A stretch of 12,381 bases of DNA from Acetofilamentum sp. (GCA_020720705.1 DYOJ01000042.1:1-12381), one strand, 5' to 3'. Positions 1 to 6,871 are shown, counted from the first letter of the stretch. A program made the numbers and translations. Notes: a model not told the origin generated them from the letters alone.

Positions 1-51
1 AGCAACGGACTGAAAATCCGTGTGTCCCTGGTTCAATTCCAGGTGGTACCA
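1..51 (+). tRNA. tRNA-Phe (GAA), 3' part, cut by the window edge
   Basis: The visible part starts just before the anticodon stem. The stem acgga (5-9) pairs perfectly with tccgt (17-21) around the seven-base loop ctgaaaa (10-16), which places anticodon GAA at 12-14, reading Phe codons. A short variable region is followed by the T arm cctgg / ttcaatt / ccagg (27-43). The 3' acceptor strand tggtacc (44-50) and discriminator A (51) follow. The next bases are CAA, so the 3' CCA does not appear to be encoded and would be added by CCA-adding enzyme. The D arm and 5' acceptor strand lie outside the window. Confidence 0.93.
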
Positions 52-60
52 CAACATAGT

Positions 61-101
61 AACGCATTAAACGAAATTTTTGTTTAATGCGTTGTTTTTT
101 T
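61..101 (+). terminator. Intrinsic terminator after tRNA-Phe
   Basis: A perfect 12-bp stem (61-72 with 82-93, aacgcattaaac / gtttaatgcgtt) closes a 9-base loop. One G follows, then a run of seven T (95-101). This is a textbook rho-independent terminator ten bases past the tRNA end. The 170 or so bases between here and the gcvH terminator hold no gene that I can support. Confidence 0.9.
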
Positions 102-273
102 GCTCTGGCTAAAGTTCCAGAATAGGGTATGAATATTTGCAAATACAAAAGAATCTCGGCTATAATTTTAACTGCATAAGGTTATTCGTTGGGTGTTTAT
201 ATTTTTTCAAGTTGTTAAATGTGAGATGTTTAGCGTTAATCGTAATCACTATTCCTTCGCTATAAAAGTGTAT

Positions 274-308
274 AAAAAAACACAGCCAAGATAATTTCTC
301 GGCTGTGT
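274..308 (-). terminator. Intrinsic terminator of gcvH
   Basis: Read on the minus strand, an 11-bp stem (298-308 with 280-290, one G-T pair) closes a 7-base loop and is followed by a T run (plus-strand A run 274-280). It begins about 20 bases after the gcvH stop codon, so gcvH is the last gene of its transcript. Confidence 0.88.
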
Positions 309-327
309 TTTGAGTTTTGTTTTCAAA

Positions 328-708
328 TTACGAATTGGTGAACGCCGCATAGGCTTCTGCATCCATGAGCGAATCTATCTCGGCTACATCGGCTACGCTG
401 ATTTTTATTATCCAGCCGTTACCGTATGGGTCAGAATTGATAAGCTCCGGTTTGCTGTCAAGTTCCGGGTTGAGTTCCAAAATGGTTCCGCCTATGGGCA
501 TCATCATGTCTGAAACGGTTTTAACGGCTTCGATAGTACCAAAGGTATCGCCTTGTACAAAGGTTTCGTCCACCGTTTCTACTTCAACAAAAACAATGTC
601 GCCGAGCTGACTTTGAGCATAATCCGTGATACCGACATAAGCTTCGTTGCCTTCGAGACGTATCCATTCATGGTCGTTTGAATACTTTAAATTTGATGGT
701 ATATTCAT
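328..708 (-). CDS. gcvH: Glycine cleavage system H protein
   Basis: GcvH is the lipoyl carrier of the cytoplasmic glycine cleavage complex. It shuttles the aminomethyl group from the P protein (GcvP) to the T protein (GcvT) and is reoxidised by lipoamide dehydrogenase. The product is 126 residues, the normal family length of about 125-130. It opens with the family signature KYSNDHEWI and carries the lipoylation motif IEAVKTVSD, with the lipoyl lysine at K63. The C-terminal half has the expected NSDPYGNGWI. I chose the ATG at 708 because a longer reading from 747 would add 13 residues that do not resemble the family and would overlap the likely promoter. The gene has its own terminator and a candidate -7 box. 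No gcvP or gcvT lies nearby, so the partners must be elsewhere. Identification is secure. Confidence 0.96.
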   Translation of the reverse strand: MNIPSNLKYSNDHEWIRLEGNEAYVGITDYAQSQLGDIVFVEVETVDETFVQGDTFGTIEAVKTVSDMMMPIGGTILELNPELDSKPELINSDPYGNGWIIKISVADVAEIDSLMDAEAYAAFTNS

Positions 709-744
709 CGTTTGAAATTTTATTATTTGAATTATATTTTGGCG

Positions 745-752
745 CAAAGTTA
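745..752 (-). promoter_or_regulatory. Candidate -7 box for gcvH
   Basis: On the minus strand this reads TAACTTTG, a perfect match to the Bacteroidetes housekeeping -7 consensus TAnnTTTG. It lies 36 bases upstream of the gcvH ATG, inside the 101-base gap after the GH13 gene. I see no convincing -33 TTG at the right distance. It suggests that gcvH can be transcribed independently of the upstream hydrolase gene. Confidence 0.55.
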
Positions 753-809
753 AAATATATAGCGCTTATATTTATCTGAATATGTCCTAAAACCGAAAAA
801 AAAATAGGA

Positions 810-2126
810 CTACTCGTTTAAAAGCCACATTTGCACTGTGCGGGGCGGAATAAATAAATTGAAAAATTCTTCTCCTGACAAAGTTATCGTATAACCGTGA
901 ATGGTGTCTGTATATGTTCCGGGATTAACTGCTCCGAAAGTCCAAAACGGAACATTGACACCGTCTCCGGATTTGTTAAGTGCAAAAATACCTTTATTGC
1001 CTCGTCTGAACAACAATACATTATCATCGGCATACAAGTCGTATTGTTGCTCACCGTGTAAGGCATTATGGAATTTCAACATACCGGCTACATCTTTTCG
1101 TTCAAAAAAGCCGGACCAACGGTCTCTGTCTTCCGGGAATCGGTTTGCAGATTCATTATTATCGGAATATATCAAAGGAACTCCGCCGTCTTTTGCCATA
1201 ATGTATGCCGTTGCAAGCAGTTCGTCGTGTTTATCAAGCATCAAGCCTCGAAAACCGTCGTTTAACGGAAGGTCATGGTTATTTACAAAAGTTACCGAAC
1301 GATGCCAAGGTAAAGCATGTTCGTCAAATTCCGGATTTTGTAAAGCACGCATTGAGCCGCCTATCGCAAAAGCATCACGAATGGTCATGAACAACGCAAA
1401 ATCATAAGCCGACATGTGAGTTGCTGCCAAAAACGGACGCATATATATATCAAGGTCTCGTTCTGAAACAGCCAGTACCTCGCCGAACATAAATTTATCA
1501 GTCAAAAATTCGGCATCTGCCGTGTTATCTATTTGTTTTTCGGTAATATGTTTAACTGCGTCAATTCTGAATCCGTCGAAGCCAAAATTATCAAGGTGTA
1601 AGAACAATTCTCTTTGGCGTTCCATAACGTGGTCAGATTCATTGAGGTCAGGTAAATCGCTTAAATTTCGGAATTGCACCTCGCCGGCATCGCCCCAATT
1701 CTGAATATTTCCGTGATGATGGAAATGTTCGTGCGAAAAGAGCGGCTCGGCAAGATTTCCGTACAATTTATTTTTTTCAAAATAGTCAGAATTTCGAGCA
1801 TAATTTTCTAACTCAGCTTTACCCGGAAAATCATACTTATCATCTCGGAATTCATTAGCCATGTGATTCAGCACAATATCGGCATAAATTTTAATTTCGT
1901 GTTCATGTGCAGTGTCCAACATTTGGCGAAGCTCAGGTAGGCCGCCCAAGTGCGACAACAATAGTCTGTAATCTTTGGGTTGATATCGTTGCCACCATTC
2001 CGTGCCGTTTACATCGGAGTATAACGGCGGGGGTATCAAAACTGCGGCATATCCGAGTTTTTTCAAATCCGGAATTTTTTTTGTTATGTCGGAATATTTC
2101 CAGTTGAACGCATGAAGGATTACCAT
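810..2126 (-). CDS. GH13 alpha-amylase-type glycoside hydrolase, cytoplasmic
   Basis: This is a GH13 (alpha-amylase clan) enzyme, expected to act on alpha-1,4-glucans or maltooligosaccharides by a retaining mechanism. All four conserved regions are present: I, DIVLNH (83-88); II, GFRIDAVKH (185-193) with nucleophile D189; III, FGEV with general acid E216; IV, FVNNHD (280-285) with transition-state stabiliser D285. An N-terminal strand (ILHAFNW) and GTEWWQRYQPKDY (41-53) also fit the TIM barrel. Domain B carries a histidine-rich stretch (HEHFHHH, 132-138) leading into the usual GxIxxWxD segment. A short C-terminal beta domain runs from about residue 365 to 438. There is no signal peptide, so the enzyme is probably intracellular, pointing to storage or imported-oligosaccharide turnover rather than a surface starch-utilisation system. 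No susC/susD genes are nearby. Exact subfamily and substrate cannot be settled by eye. Confidence 0.9.
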   Translation of the reverse strand: MVILHAFNWKYSDITKKIPDLKKLGYAAVLIPPPLYSDVNGTEWWQRYQPKDYRLLLSHLGGLPELRQMLDTAHEHEIKIYADIVLNHMANEFRDDKYDFPGKAELENYARNSDYFEKNKLYGNLAEPLFSHEHFHHHGNIQNWGDAGEVQFRNLSDLPDLNESDHVMERQRELFLHLDNFGFDGFRIDAVKHITEKQIDNTADAEFLTDKFMFGEVLAVSERDLDIYMRPFLAATHMSAYDFALFMTIRDAFAIGGSMRALQNPEFDEHALPWHRSVTFVNNHDLPLNDGFRGLMLDKHDELLATAYIMAKDGGVPLIYSDNNESANRFPEDRDRWSGFFERKDVAGMLKFHNALHGEQQYDLYADDNVLLFRRGNKGIFALNKSGDGVNVPFWTFGAVNPGTYTDTIHGYTITLSGEEFFNLFIPPRTVQMWLLNE

Positions 2127-2290
2127 ACAAATTTTTGTGCTAAATTAGAGACATTTTTGAAATCAAAAAATAGTTTACGGCTAAAATTAAATAAATATTT
2201 TTAAGTCCGATTTCGTAAAACAAATATAGATATTCGTCAATTTTTTTAATCACAATATTTAACATGATATAGTTTAACCGAAATTATTTT
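2127..2290. other. AT-rich intergenic stretch upstream of the GH13 gene
   Basis: No open reading frame or RNA gene that I can support. It must contain the promoter of the GH13 gene. The minus strand has TAATTTAG about 14 bases before that ATG, which is only a partial match to TAnnTTTG. I looked here for the missing N-terminal part of the OmpA-type gene whose remnant lies to the right, and found none. Confidence 0.5.
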
Positions 2291-2445
2291 TGAGTCCGGT
2301 CTAAAAAGCCATCAAAAACGAAGAGTTAAAATACAACTACTTGATTACTAATGTTTTATGACATACAATTTAAAAATGCAACTATCTGATAAACAATGAA
2401 TTGTGAATTTCAATATACTTTTACGACCTTTTTAGACCGGACTCA
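2291..2445. mobile_element. 155-bp unit bounded by 18-bp inverted repeats (MITE-like or IS remnant)
   Basis: The ends are a perfect 18-base inverted repeat: tgagtccggtctaaaaag at 2291-2308 and its reverse complement at 2428-2445, with 119 bases between. The interior is AT-rich, codes for nothing, and contains a diverged direct repeat (2329-2353 and 2374-2398, 19 of 25 bases alike, core caactayytga). Terminal inverted repeats around a short non-coding core are the form of a MITE or an internally deleted insertion sequence. I see no clear target-site duplication. The right end lies exactly where an OmpA coding domain is cut off, which supports a mobile or recombination origin. A long-range stem-loop with some RNA role is the alternative. 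I cannot assign an IS family. Confidence 0.55.
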
Positions 2446-2765
2446 TCTATTTTGATTTTAATAAATCGGAATTAAAACCGGAATCCTACACTGAATTGGA
2501 TAAATTAGTTTCAATTTTGAAAAAGAACCCCACACCTATTATATTGATTACAGGGCATACCGATGGTGTCGGCAAGGACAGTGATAATTTAGTGCTTTCC
2601 GAGCAAAGAGCAAAATCTGTCGTAAACTATTTGATTTCAAAAGGAATATCAGAAAAAAGAATCGGATATAAAGGATTCGGAGAAACTCAACCTATTGCCA
2701 CAAACAATACCAATGAAGGACGTGCTGAAAACAGACGGGTTGAGTTTGAAGTTGTCGAAAAATAA
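2446..2765 (+). pseudogene. 5'-truncated OmpA-family C-terminal domain (remnant)
   Basis: The frame reads IYFDFNKSELKPES and on into a near-complete OmpA C-terminal peptidoglycan-binding domain, including GHTDGVG, SEQRAKSVVNYL and YKGFGETQP, and ending NRRVEFEVVEK before TAA. The usual Asp (GHTD) and Arg (EQR) that contact diaminopimelate are present. There is no signal peptide, no N-terminal region and no ATG; the only in-frame start is a TTG at 2496, which would cut into the domain's first helix. Upstream the frame closes at a TAG (2433-2435) inside the inverted repeat. The domain is clearly related to, but not identical with, the OmpA domain of the gene starting at 2937, so it is a paralogue and not a recent copy. 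Most likely a dead remnant left by the rearrangement that placed the repeat unit here. A short cytoplasmic product from TTG is possible but would have no access to the cell wall. Confidence 0.75.
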
Positions 2766-2876
2766 TCCGAAACAGAAATTATTTCGGAAGATAAGCAATT
2801 ATTCTTTACATCTGATACAGTAAAATGAAACAAAATATGTCTAAAATCATAAAAAACAGATATTTCTGCACAAAAT

Positions 2877-2908
2877 TTTGTCAGTAAAAAAGAATAACAT
2901 TATTTTTA
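2877..2908 (+). promoter_or_regulatory. Possible promoter of the OmpA/PD40 gene
   Basis: TTTG at 2877-2880 and TATTTTTA at 2901-2908, separated by 20 bases, resemble the Bacteroidetes -33 (TTTG) and -7 (TAnnTTTG, last base differing) elements. The leader to the ATG at 2937 would be about 22 bases. The -33 element sits in a perfect 12-base palindrome (acaaaattttgt, 2870-2881), which could be an operator or chance in AT-rich DNA. Confidence 0.35.
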
Positions 2909-2936
2909 CGCCGTATAAAAAATTAAACTTGCGCAA

Positions 2937-5462
2937 ATGATACGAGTTTTAGCCTTATTATCGCTGATTACTATCAATTTAAGTGTTTTGTTAGCCCAAA
3001 ATACAAAGAAGCTTGAGAAGCAAGCCTACGAACATATCGTAAACGAAGAGTTCTCAAAATCAAAAACTGCTTACCAAGAGTTACTAAAGAGTTCTCCGGA
3101 TAACGAAGAGTATATCTTTTTTCTTGGCATTTCACATCTTGGTCTCGCCGAAGATAATTTAGCGATAAACCAATTTCAAACTATTATTAATACGTACGAA
3201 ACAACAAAAGTTGAATCACCGTTTGTTCAAACTGCGTATTATTACTCTGCAATGTCATATCACAATTTGTATTTGTATGACCAATCGTTAGAGAATTTGA
3301 AAAAAAATGAAAGTTTTCCGCTCAATAAGAAAGGAAAAGCCGAACTCGCCGAGGCAATTACAAGGGTCGAAGAAGCTCAAAAGATTTTTGCAGATTTCAA
3401 GCCGATTGTTGTTACTCGTTTAGCAGTTATTAATTCACCTTACGACGAACATACTCCGATACCAACGGCGGACGGAAATAAGTTATTTTTTACCTCAAAA
3501 CGTGAAGGCGGTATCAGCGGTGGTTTGAAAAGCCCCGAAGGAAAAATGTACGAAGATATTTGGGTGTGGGACAAAACAATAGGTTTGATGTCAAAACCAT
3601 ACAATATCGGCGGTCCGATAAACACCGAAGGACACGAGGCAACCTGCGGATTGTCTCCCGACGGGAAAACCTTATTTATTTTTAAAGGAAACAGCAAAAG
3701 AGCCGGCGATATATTTGTCAGCAAACAAAAAGATACTCTTTGGACAGCTCCCGAACCACTTTCGAAAAAAATCAACAAAAAAAGAAGTATTGAAAGACAT
3801 GCTTCACTTACTCCGGACGGAAAACAGCTATATTTCTCTTCCGATAAGCGAGGCGGAAAAGGCGGTCGAGATATTTGGGTGTCAGCATTACGTGCCGACA
3901 GCACTTGGGGAAGCCCGACCCTTGTTGAAAATATCAACACCGAACGCGACGAAGAATCGCCGTTCGTATTGCCCAACGGTAAAACAATGTATTTCAGCTC
4001 AAACGGATTTTACGGTTTGGGACGTTACGATGTTTTTAGAACGACCTTAAACTCAGACGGAACTTGGGCTGCCCCCGTAAACGTAGGTGCCCCGATTAAC
4101 ACTTCGGACGAAGACGTTTTTTATTTCCCGTTGCCCGATGAGAAATCGGCTTACTTCACTCGCAAAAAAGGCGAAAGTGCTGATATTTTCAAGGTTAATC
4201 TTTACGGAGACGAAGACAATATTCTGATTGTCAGCGGTATCGTAAAAGACAACAAAGAATATGTAAAACTAAACGGCGTGTCCAAAGTAACGGGCGATAC
4301 GGTTTTCTATAATAACCGCTATTTCTTAAAAAACACCCCGATTACAGCTACACCGGACAGCGTGATATTGAGCAATTTAGATGCAAATGAAGTTATTGAT
4401 TCTGTGTATTTTGTGCCCAAAGATGAGGGAATTCTAATTATTGAACTCGAACACGGAAACTATACGGATGCTTATGAAACGAATTCAGATAAAGGCGATT
4501 ATCAAGTCTTTTTGCTCGGTGATAAAGATTTCAAAATCCATTTTGACGCTCCCGGACATGTATTTGACTCATACAATGTTTACGGAAAACCAAACGGTGT
4601 TGCACGCAACGAAGATTACGATGCCATTTTGACAAAAATAGAAATAGGTGAAACTGAAAAGATAAAACTCACACCTTTTGATGCGGCAAGTTCTGATTTT
4701 AACATTTTCACGAAACAAGAATTAGACTTAATTAAAATTTCGTTGAAAAAAAATCCGGATTTAGTTGTAAACTTTTCGACCGAAGATTACATGAAAGCCT
4801 CCGATGATGTTTCGCAAGAACGCAAACAAAATGCAGTAGATTACTTGGTTGAGCAAGGAATAGCCAAAGACAGAATTTATACTGACCTTTCGCCCCGCGA
4901 TATTCCGAATACCGACATGGAATACACAATTTATGATACCGAAAGTGTCAAAAAAGCTATCGAAGACAAAGAAGACCGTAAAAAGGAAACTGTCGTAACA
5001 GTTGTTGAGGAAACAGATTACATCATTCAAATAGAAAATGTATATTTCGAGTTTAATAAATTCGACCTCAAAGTAAAACCCCACGAAGGTTTGAACAAAC
5101 TTGCTGAATATCTGGCTCGAAACTCTTCGGCAAAAGTAGAAGTTGTCGGTTATACAGATGCTGTCGGCACTGATTCTTACAATATTTCGCTTTCCAATAA
5201 ACGTGCAAAAACAGTTCAGGCTTACCTTATCACAAAAGGCGCAAAATCTGAACAAGTTACATACAAAGGATTCGGAGAAAAAAATCCGGTAGCCCAAAAT
5301 ATGAAAGACGGCAAATTCTTTGAAGAATCTAAACAATACAACCGTCGTGTTGAATTTCGTATCCAAGCACAAGGACAACCGATACTTGTTCTCAAACAAC
5401 TTGAAAATGTACCCGCGATTTATCGTGATGCAAAATATGATGCAAAATATTCAGGAAAATAA
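2937..5462 (+). CDS. Exported OmpA-family protein with TPR and PD40 repeats (PorE-like architecture)
   Basis: A large envelope protein of 841 residues, expected in the periplasm and bound to peptidoglycan. In order: a signal peptide (1-20, probable cut LLA|QN, no lipobox cysteine); TPR-like helices (about 25-125); five PD40/WD40-like beta-propeller repeats at about 176-192, 239-251, 291-316, 344-371 and 398-422 (examples PDGKQLYFSSDKRGG and NGKTMYFSSNG); a beta-rich linker (about 428-560); a degenerate OmpA-like domain (about 587-660); and a canonical OmpA C-terminal domain (about 697-812) with GYTDAVG, SNKRAKTVQAYL and YKGFGEKNP. D741 and R756 correspond to the peptidoglycan-binding pair. 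The order TPR, propeller, middle domain, OmpA is that of PorE of the type IX secretion system. PorE is a lipoprotein, however, many Bacteroidetes encode several such paralogues, and no other T9SS gene is visible, so a T9SS role is only a possibility. A paralogous OmpA remnant precedes it and a terminator follows. Confidence 0.85.
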   Translation: MIRVLALLSLITINLSVLLAQNTKKLEKQAYEHIVNEEFSKSKTAYQELLKSSPDNEEYIFFLGISHLGLAEDNLAINQFQTIINTYETTKVESPFVQTAYYYSAMSYHNLYLYDQSLENLKKNESFPLNKKGKAELAEAITRVEEAQKIFADFKPIVVTRLAVINSPYDEHTPIPTADGNKLFFTSKREGGISGGLKSPEGKMYEDIWVWDKTIGLMSKPYNIGGPINTEGHEATCGLSPDGKTLFIFKGNSKRAGDIFVSKQKDTLWTAPEPLSKKINKKRSIERHASLTPDGKQLYFSSDKRGGKGGRDIWVSALRADSTWGSPTLVENINTERDEESPFVLPNGKTMYFSSNGFYGLGRYDVFRTTLNSDGTWAAPVNVGAPINTSDEDVFYFPLPDEKSAYFTRKKGESADIFKVNLYGDEDNILIVSGIVKDNKEYVKLNGVSKVTGDTVFYNNRYFLKNTPITATPDSVILSNLDANEVIDSVYFVPKDEGILIIELEHGNYTDAYETNSDKGDYQVFLLGDKDFKIHFDAPGHVFDSYNVYGKPNGVARNEDYDAILTKIEIGETEKIKLTPFDAASSDFNIFTKQELDLIKISLKKNPDLVVNFSTEDYMKASDDVSQERKQNAVDYLVEQGIAKDRIYTDLSPRDIPNTDMEYTIYDTESVKKAIEDKEDRKKETVVTVVEETDYIIQIENVYFEFNKFDLKVKPHEGLNKLAEYLARNSSAKVEVVGYTDAVGTDSYNISLSNKRAKTVQAYLITKGAKSEQVTYKGFGEKNPVAQNMKDGKFFEESKQYNRRVEFRIQAQGQPILVLKQLENVPAIYRDAKYDAKYSGK

Positions 5463-5489
5463 TCAATCGAAAAGTTAAATAATCTACAG

Positions 5490-5520
5490 CCTCACGGAGT
5501 CTTTCGTGAGGTTTTCTCTT
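5490..5520 (+). terminator. Terminator after the OmpA/PD40 gene
   Basis: Stem cctcacg / cgtgagg (5490-5496 with 5505-5511, 7 bp) with an 8-base loop, followed by ttttctctt. The T run is interrupted, so termination may be partial. The next ATG is only 13 bases past the signal, with no clear promoter between, so some read-through into the anchored-protein gene is plausible. Confidence 0.7.
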
Positions 5521-5532
5521 AAATATCAGAAC

Positions 5533-6054
5533 ATGGAAACCCTCATTGAGATTGTTAAATACACCTTGCCTTCGCTGATAATGCTTGCGGCAATGTTCCT
5601 CATTTTTAGACAGTTTACCCAAAAAGAAAAAGAAAAATATAAATACGAATTGTTTGTCGGAAACCAAAAAACAGTCAGCCCTCTCCGGTTACAAGCCTAC
5701 GAGCGACTGATATTATTTTTAGAACGAATCCGATTTGAAAATTTAATAATTCGCAACATTGAACAAGCCGAAAACCCGAAAGAACTCAGAGCATCAATTA
5801 TGAGCGACTTGCGCAATGAGTTTAGCCATAATTTATCACAACAATTGTATGTGAGCACAGAGGTTTGGACAGCCGTATCTGCCGCCAAAGAGCAAATGAC
5901 CCGAATGTTAAATTTACTTCAAACACCGGTGGGAGTCAGTTTGGCACAATATAGCCAAGCATTGATTGAAGGCTATGCACAAAATGAATCACGTCCGATA
6001 GAAACGGCAATTGAATTGTTAAAAGAAGAAGCCAGAAACAATTTCGGGATGTAA
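5533..6054 (+). CDS. N-terminally membrane-anchored conserved protein, function unknown
   Basis: A 173-residue protein starting METLIEIVKY. One hydrophobic segment (about 6-26, TLPSLIMLAAMFLIF) is followed by a basic, charged stretch (FRQFTQKEKEKYKYEL), so the chain is anchored with its soluble part probably in the cytoplasm. The rest is mostly alpha-helical and includes LRLQAYERLILFLERI, which I recognise as recurring in a group of uncharacterised Bacteroidetes proteins (possibly DUF7935, from memory, not certain). I chose the ATG at 5533 because the alternative start at 5506 lies inside the preceding terminator stem and would add nine polar residues before the membrane segment. No catalytic motif is visible. 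It converges with the beta-barrel gene, with only 6 bases between stop codons and no terminator visible there. Confidence 0.7.
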   Translation: METLIEIVKYTLPSLIMLAAMFLIFRQFTQKEKEKYKYELFVGNQKTVSPLRLQAYERLILFLERIRFENLIIRNIEQAENPKELRASIMSDLRNEFSHNLSQQLYVSTEVWTAVSAAKEQMTRMLNLLQTPVGVSLAQYSQALIEGYAQNESRPIETAIELLKEEARNNFGM

Positions 6055-6060
6055 AAGTTC

Positions 6061-6777
6061 CTAAAAACTCAAGCCGAAACCGAGAAGGACTCTGTGATAC
6101 ATGTAATGATTTTCGACCGTAGAAATTATCGGCGGCTCCCATTGTTGGAAATATCCGTAAGATTTATAAGCGGTTTGAAATCCGTAACCCAGTGTAAATT
6201 CGATACCGATTTTTTCGTATCGAGTCTTTAGTCCTAATCCTCCGGCAGCATAAATACCGCCCCGAAATTCATAATCTTGATACCATCCGTAGTCATAGTA
6301 ATAGGAGTCGTCGCCCCAAGCGTACCCGGCTTGTGCATAAACGAACGGAGACTTACGTGTGGTTTTAAAGTCATACCGAAAATCAGTAAATAAAGGTGTA
6401 AACGCCACTCCGTCTGTTTGTTGCGACCCGATACCCAAACTTGCGGTGTAATGATTCCCGAACCGGTAGCCAATCTGTCCTTTCACTCCGGCACCGTCAC
6501 CCTGAATAAAAAATGTAGCAACAGCACGAACTCCGTTTTTGTCTTCCAAAACCACTGAAGTGAGTTTTCCGTCAATTTTTTCGACTTCACTCATTCGGAA
6601 TACCCAAATATTCCCGTTCGATAATATTTTCACAATACTGTCCGGATATTGTTCAACGATTCTGCCGGAAATAATACTGCCGTCTTTCAAAAATACAGAC
6701 ACTTTATTTTGGGCTTGTGTTTGCACAAAAGCAAGTAAAAAAACTATCAAAAAACTTAAACAAGTAATTTTTTTCAT
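6061..6777 (-). CDS. Putative outer-membrane beta-barrel protein
   Basis: A 238-residue exported protein. It has a signal peptide (1-22, probable cut QAQ|N or TQA|Q). Residues 25-75 form a small beta domain with VFLKDGSIISGRIVEQYPD, a pattern common in Bacteroidetes secreted proteins in which a KDGS-type strand precedes a GxIxE strand. The rest (about 85-238) shows alternating strands rich in Tyr, Gly and Phe (GQIGYRFGNHY, PFVYAQAGYAWG, GGIYAAGGLGLKTRY, FTLGYGFQTAY). It ends in Phe after an amphipathic strand (VLLGFGLSF), as expected for a BAM-inserted small barrel of about eight strands. A tyrosine-rich loop lies at 159-169 (YYYDYGWYQDY). Its leader carries the tandem -7 boxes described separately. 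Ligand and role are unknown. A soluble lipocalin-like fold is less likely. Confidence 0.75.
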   Translation of the reverse strand: MKKITCLSFLIVFLLAFVQTQAQNKVSVFLKDGSIISGRIVEQYPDSIVKILSNGNIWVFRMSEVEKIDGKLTSVVLEDKNGVRAVATFFIQGDGAGVKGQIGYRFGNHYTASLGIGSQQTDGVAFTPLFTDFRYDFKTTRKSPFVYAQAGYAWGDDSYYYDYGWYQDYEFRGGIYAAGGLGLKTRYEKIGIEFTLGYGFQTAYKSYGYFQQWEPPIISTVENHYMYHRVLLGFGLSF

Positions 6778-6840
6778 GGTTGTATAAATTTTTTACGAAC
6801 TATTTTTACGAACGGAACAGATTTTTTTCAAAAATAAAAA

Positions 6841-6866
6841 CAATTCAAAGATACAATTCAAAGATA
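6841..6866 (-). promoter_or_regulatory. Tandem 13-bp repeat, each copy carrying a -7 box, upstream of the beta-barrel gene
   Basis: The plus strand has caattcaaagata twice in direct, exactly adjacent copies (6841-6853, 6854-6866). On the minus strand each copy contains TATCTTTG, a perfect TAnnTTTG -7 box, at 6853-6846 and 6866-6859. The boxes are about 70 and 80 bases upstream of the ATG at 6777. I see no -33 TTG at the usual distance from either, so activity is inferred from the -7 match alone. Confidence 0.5.
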
Positions 6867-6871
6867 ATATT

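Noticed and set aside
134..145. Perfect 12-base palindrome tatttgcaaata as an operator
   Set aside because: It lies between two terminators with no gene start close by, and AT-rich palindromes of this size occur by chance.
784..810. Inverted repeat gtccta / taggac between the GH13 gene and gcvH as a terminator
   Set aside because: Only 6 bp with a 15-base loop, and the T run lies within the loop instead of after the stem on the minus strand.
901..1407. Plus-strand frame of 168 codons opposite the GH13 gene
   Set aside because: The opposite strand carries all four GH13 catalytic regions without a break; this frame has no recognisable features.
2766..2788. Hairpin tccgaaa / tttcgga just after the OmpA remnant as a terminator
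   Set aside because: Seven base pairs, but no T run follows, and the sequence may be former coding DNA.
3440..3976. Long minus-strand open frame of 178 codons opposite the OmpA/PD40 gene
   Set aside because: It lies fully within a well-supported gene, shows no family motif and reads as a shadow of the plus-strand codons.
4761..5399. Long minus-strand open frame of 212 codons rich in Phe and Cys
   Set aside because: It is antisense to the OmpA domains; the Phe and Cys excess simply mirrors the lysine- and alanine-rich codons of the sense strand.
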